From Sva-25 sp037385685 (GTDB lineage: Bacteria; Pseudomonadota; Gammaproteobacteria; Chromatiales; Chromatiaceae), in the NCBI GenBank assembly GCA_037385685.1, contig JARRMW010000042.1:1-26075 (forward strand): a DNA stretch of 26,075 bases, in the 5' to 3' direction. Positions 23,992-26,075 of the stretch are shown here, one piece after another (within the stretch, counting starts at the first letter, position 1; each line of letters opens with the position of its first letter). The notes below the pieces were generated by a model. That model saw only the letters and a list, made by a program, of their open reading frames with translations, had not been told where the DNA came from and searched no databases. A program made the translations under genes and the position numbers.

Positions 23992-24016
23992 GCGCCCGAA
24001 GGCGCTTGCGAGGAGG
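23992..24016 (+). promoter_or_regulatory. Leader hairpin and strong ribosome site of the ATP-grasp gene
   Basis: GCGCC CGAA GGCGC (23992-24005) is a perfect stem of 5 pairs with a CGAA loop, ending 5 bases before AGGAGG (24011-24016). AGGAGG lies 8 bases before ATG 24025 and decides that start over an upstream TTG at 23980. The stem may affect access to the ribosome site. Confidence 0.4.
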
Positions 24017-24024
24017 GGCAAGGG

Positions 24025-25137
24025 ATGTCAGTCGCGATCAGAGAGGATGTCTTACCAGCTGAAAAGTACATCATCAATCATGACATCATGCATTGCACGG
24101 CGGATGGCGTGGTTGGCAACCATCTCTATTCAGGCCGCGCTCTTGGTATCTCCGGGCCGTCAGACCTGATCCAGCTCAATCCCGAACTCAAGCCCCTGTG
24201 GGAGGATATCTCCGCGCATTACACCCGCATCGGCCTCAGCCATTCCGCCAATGTGATCTGGGAGCTGGGCCGGGATCATCTCGGCAGGCATATCGGTTTC
24301 AAGCCCTCGGTCTTTTTCTTTGGTGTGGATGAATACCGTGTGTGGGGAGACCACAAGTGGCTCGAGGCTGTTCGCTACATCAATTCCAAGAACAACTTCA
24401 TGTCCCTCGCGGAAGAACTCGGCGTCGATGTGCCGAAGACGCGCTGTTTCAACAGCGTGCAGGATATCAGCATCGAGGAGATCGATGCGCTCGTCTTCCC
24501 CTGTTACCTGAAAGCCGCGATCTCGGTTGCCGGCGTCGGCATTTATCGCTGCGAGGATCGTAAGGCTTTCCTGCAGGCGGCATCCTGTTTCGACGAGGAT
24601 GTCCCTGTTCAGATCCAGGAAGAGATCAGAACCGGGACTTTTCTGAACCTGCAGTACCAGGTTGTCGGTAACAGGCTGGTGCGTCTGGCAGCCAGTGAGC
24701 AGATTCTTGATGGCTTTGCACACGAGGGTAACCGCGTACCTGCCTCCCATGCTCCATGGGATTGTGTTGACCCGCTCGCACACTGGTTGCTCGAACGCGG
24801 CATCAAGGAGATTTTCGCATTCGATATGGCGGTCATCGAGACGAAGCAGGGGACTCGTTTTCCTGCAATCGAGTGCAATCCGCGTTTCAATGGCGCATCC
24901 TATCCGACGCTTGTTGCGAACAAGCTCGGTATTCCCGAGTGGGCGGCCGTCACCATGAGGACTTTCCACCGGCGGCTCTCGACGATCGATCTTTCAGGCA
25001 TCGAGTATGACCCGCAATCAGGTGAAGGCGTGATTCTTGTCAACTGGGGCACTGTACTGGCCGGCAAGCTCGTCGTTCTCTTTGCAGGTTCACTGGAAGT
25101 CCGGGAAAGACTCTTTGTAGAACTGGCATCGCGACTT
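24025..25137 (+). CDS. ATP-grasp ligase of unknown substrate
   Basis: 370 residues from ATG 24025 by its strong ribosome site. The ATP-grasp core covers about 115-315: nucleotide-binding lysine K163 in FPCYLKAAISVAGVGIY, acidic hinge QIQEEI near 197-202, D267 in FAFDMAV, and the metal-binding E283-C-N285 in FPAIECNPRFNGASYP. Such enzymes join a carboxylate to an amine or thiol with ATP to ADP. The N-terminal 110 residues (GRALGISGPSDLIQLNP, FFFGVDEYRVWGDHKW) do not match a subfamily I recognise. The isoaspartyl peptidase gene follows after about 65 bases on the same strand, which suggests a peptide or isopeptide substrate; cyanophycin-like chemistry is one possibility but this is not cyanophycin synthetase. 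The frame ends at TGA 25138-25140. Confidence 0.82.
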
Positions 25138-25204
25138 TGATAATGTCGGCCGCACACTTGGCCAGACGCGACGAGCTGGTCGACACACTTTCAGTCCGAA
25201 ACCC

Positions 25205-26075
25205 ATGAATCGATCAGCCAGCTATTCCCTCATGGTGCACGGTGGCGCCGGTGCACTCGACAATGTCAAGGATGAAAAAACGGCCGTCCGGTACCTGGAG
25301 AGTATCCGCAGTATCCTCGAGCACGGCCGCCAGGTGATGGAACATGGTGGTTCTGCGCTTGAAGCCGTGGAGGCCTGTGCCTCGTTGCTGGAGGATGACC
25401 CGGTATTCAACGCTGGTTGCGGTTCCGTTCTCAACGAGAACGGCAAGGTCGAGATGGACGCTGCAATCATGGATGGCCGCAATCTTGAAGCCGGCGCTGT
25501 TGCTGCTGTACAGAATATCGCCAACCCGGTTCAACTCGCACGCCTGGTCATGACAGAGAGTGAACATGTGATGCTCATTGCGGAGGGCGCAATGCGGTTT
25601 GCAGAGCATTGCGGCATGGAACTCGCCCCGGATCACTATTTTTTCACCCCGGATCGCATCGAGCAGTACAAGCAGGCACGCCTGCATCACAAGATCATGC
25701 TCGACCACGACAGTTCAGATGAAGACAGCGAGGACCAGAAATACGGCACTATCGGTGCAATCGCACGTGATTCCAAGGGCAATCTTGCTGCTGCAACATC
25801 AACGGGTGGAATCGTGAACAAGCGCCTGGGACGCGTAGGTGACTCACCCATCATTGGTGCCGGCGTCTATGCCGATAACGAGACCTGCGCCGTCTCCGCG
25901 ACCGGCTATGGAGAGGAATTCATGCGCTCGGTCATTTCCAAAACCATCGCAGACTTTATCTATATGCAGGGCATGGATGCTGTCGATGCGACCAGGGCCG
26001 GCATCGCCTATCTCACGCGCAAGGTTCAGGGCCGTGGCGGCGTGATCGTCATCGACAGGGAGGGCAGGTGCTCGA
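25205..26075 (+). CDS. Isoaspartyl peptidase / L-asparaginase (Ntn hydrolase), 3' end outside the window
   Basis: The frame from ATG 25205 stays open to the window end: 290 codons, most of a usual 310-330-residue protein. The N-terminus YSLMVHGGAGALDN and the segment NAGCGSVLNENGKVEMDAAIMDG are typical of plant-type asparaginases. The self-cleavage site is G181-T182 in DQKYGTIGAIARD, giving T182 as the catalytic nucleophile of the beta chain, followed by STGGIVNKRLGRVGDSPIIGAG. An acidic linker (DSSDEDSEDQ) comes just before the cut. These enzymes cleave beta-aspartyl dipeptides and asparagine; in bacteria that make cyanophycin they degrade beta-Asp-Arg. The ribosome site is weak. Its partner upstream is the ATP-grasp gene. 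Confidence 0.93.
   Translation, partial: MNRSASYSLMVHGGAGALDNVKDEKTAVRYLESIRSILEHGRQVMEHGGSALEAVEACASLLEDDPVFNAGCGSVLNENGKVEMDAAIMDGRNLEAGAVAAVQNIANPVQLARLVMTESEHVMLIAEGAMRFAEHCGMELAPDHYFFTPDRIEQYKQARLHHKIMLDHDSSDEDSEDQKYGTIGAIARDSKGNLAAATSTGGIVNKRLGRVGDSPIIGAGVYADNETCAVSATGYGEEFMRSVISKTIADFIYMQGMDAVDATRAGIAYLTRKVQGRGGVIVIDREGRCS

Overview
The window looks like the chromosome of a gammaproteobacterium of moderately high GC content. The evidence is gene order: gatCAB divergent from mreBCD, followed by mrdA-rodA-mltB-dacA-dat-ybeD-lipB-lipA, an arrangement I know from Pseudomonas-like and Chromatiales-like genomes. The genus cannot be fixed from sequence alone. I see no tRNA, rRNA, CRISPR array, insertion sequence or phage gene.

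Layout. 1-176 (-): start of a small secreted protein that resembles the Tll0287-like/DUF3365 haem family. 177-528: gene-free, with a roughly 20% GC stretch followed by two perfect inverted DnaA boxes; it looks like a replication origin or a DnaA-controlled promoter. 529-3277 (+): two overlapping paralogous GTPases with hydrophobic DUF697-type C-termini. 3426-4100 (+): a secreted SLT lytic transglycosylase. 4122-15143 (-): a long rod-shape, peptidoglycan and lipoate gene series, read mreB, mreC, mreD, mrdA, rodA, mltB, dacA, dat, ybeD, lipB, lipA and a DUF218 protein. 15409-18586 (+): gatCAB, the amidotransferase that makes Gln-tRNA(Gln) and/or Asn-tRNA(Asn). 18620-20261 (-): a DUF3299 protein overlapping a Sel1-repeat protein. 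20315-22955 (+): a MacB/LolCDE-type ABC ATPase and permease, then a histidine-rich DUF2796 protein. With DUF3299 this resembles the zinc-responsive zrg locus of Vibrio cholerae. 23027-23761 (-): a Mut7-C RNase-like protein fused to a ubiquitin-like domain. 24025-26075 (+): an ATP-grasp ligase and a truncated-by-the-window isoaspartyl peptidase/asparaginase.

How the genes work together. The central block builds the elongation machinery: MreB filaments, MreC/MreD, PBP2 transpeptidase and RodA polymerase. It also carries wall remodelling enzymes (MltB, DacA), D-amino acid supply (Dat) and lipoyl cofactor synthesis (LipB/LipA). Three genes in this block are abnormal. lipB has lost about 38 codons and is frameshifted. 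mreD has lost roughly 20-25 codons near its C-terminus and is frameshifted. mreC has no standard start codon for its full-length frame. Either this strain is losing parts of the elongasome and lipoate route, or the assembly carries small deletions there.

The best candidates for undescribed biology are the origin-like region beside the tandem GTPases, the GTPase pair itself, the ATP-grasp plus isoaspartyl-peptidase pair, and the DUF3299/ABC/DUF2796 module.
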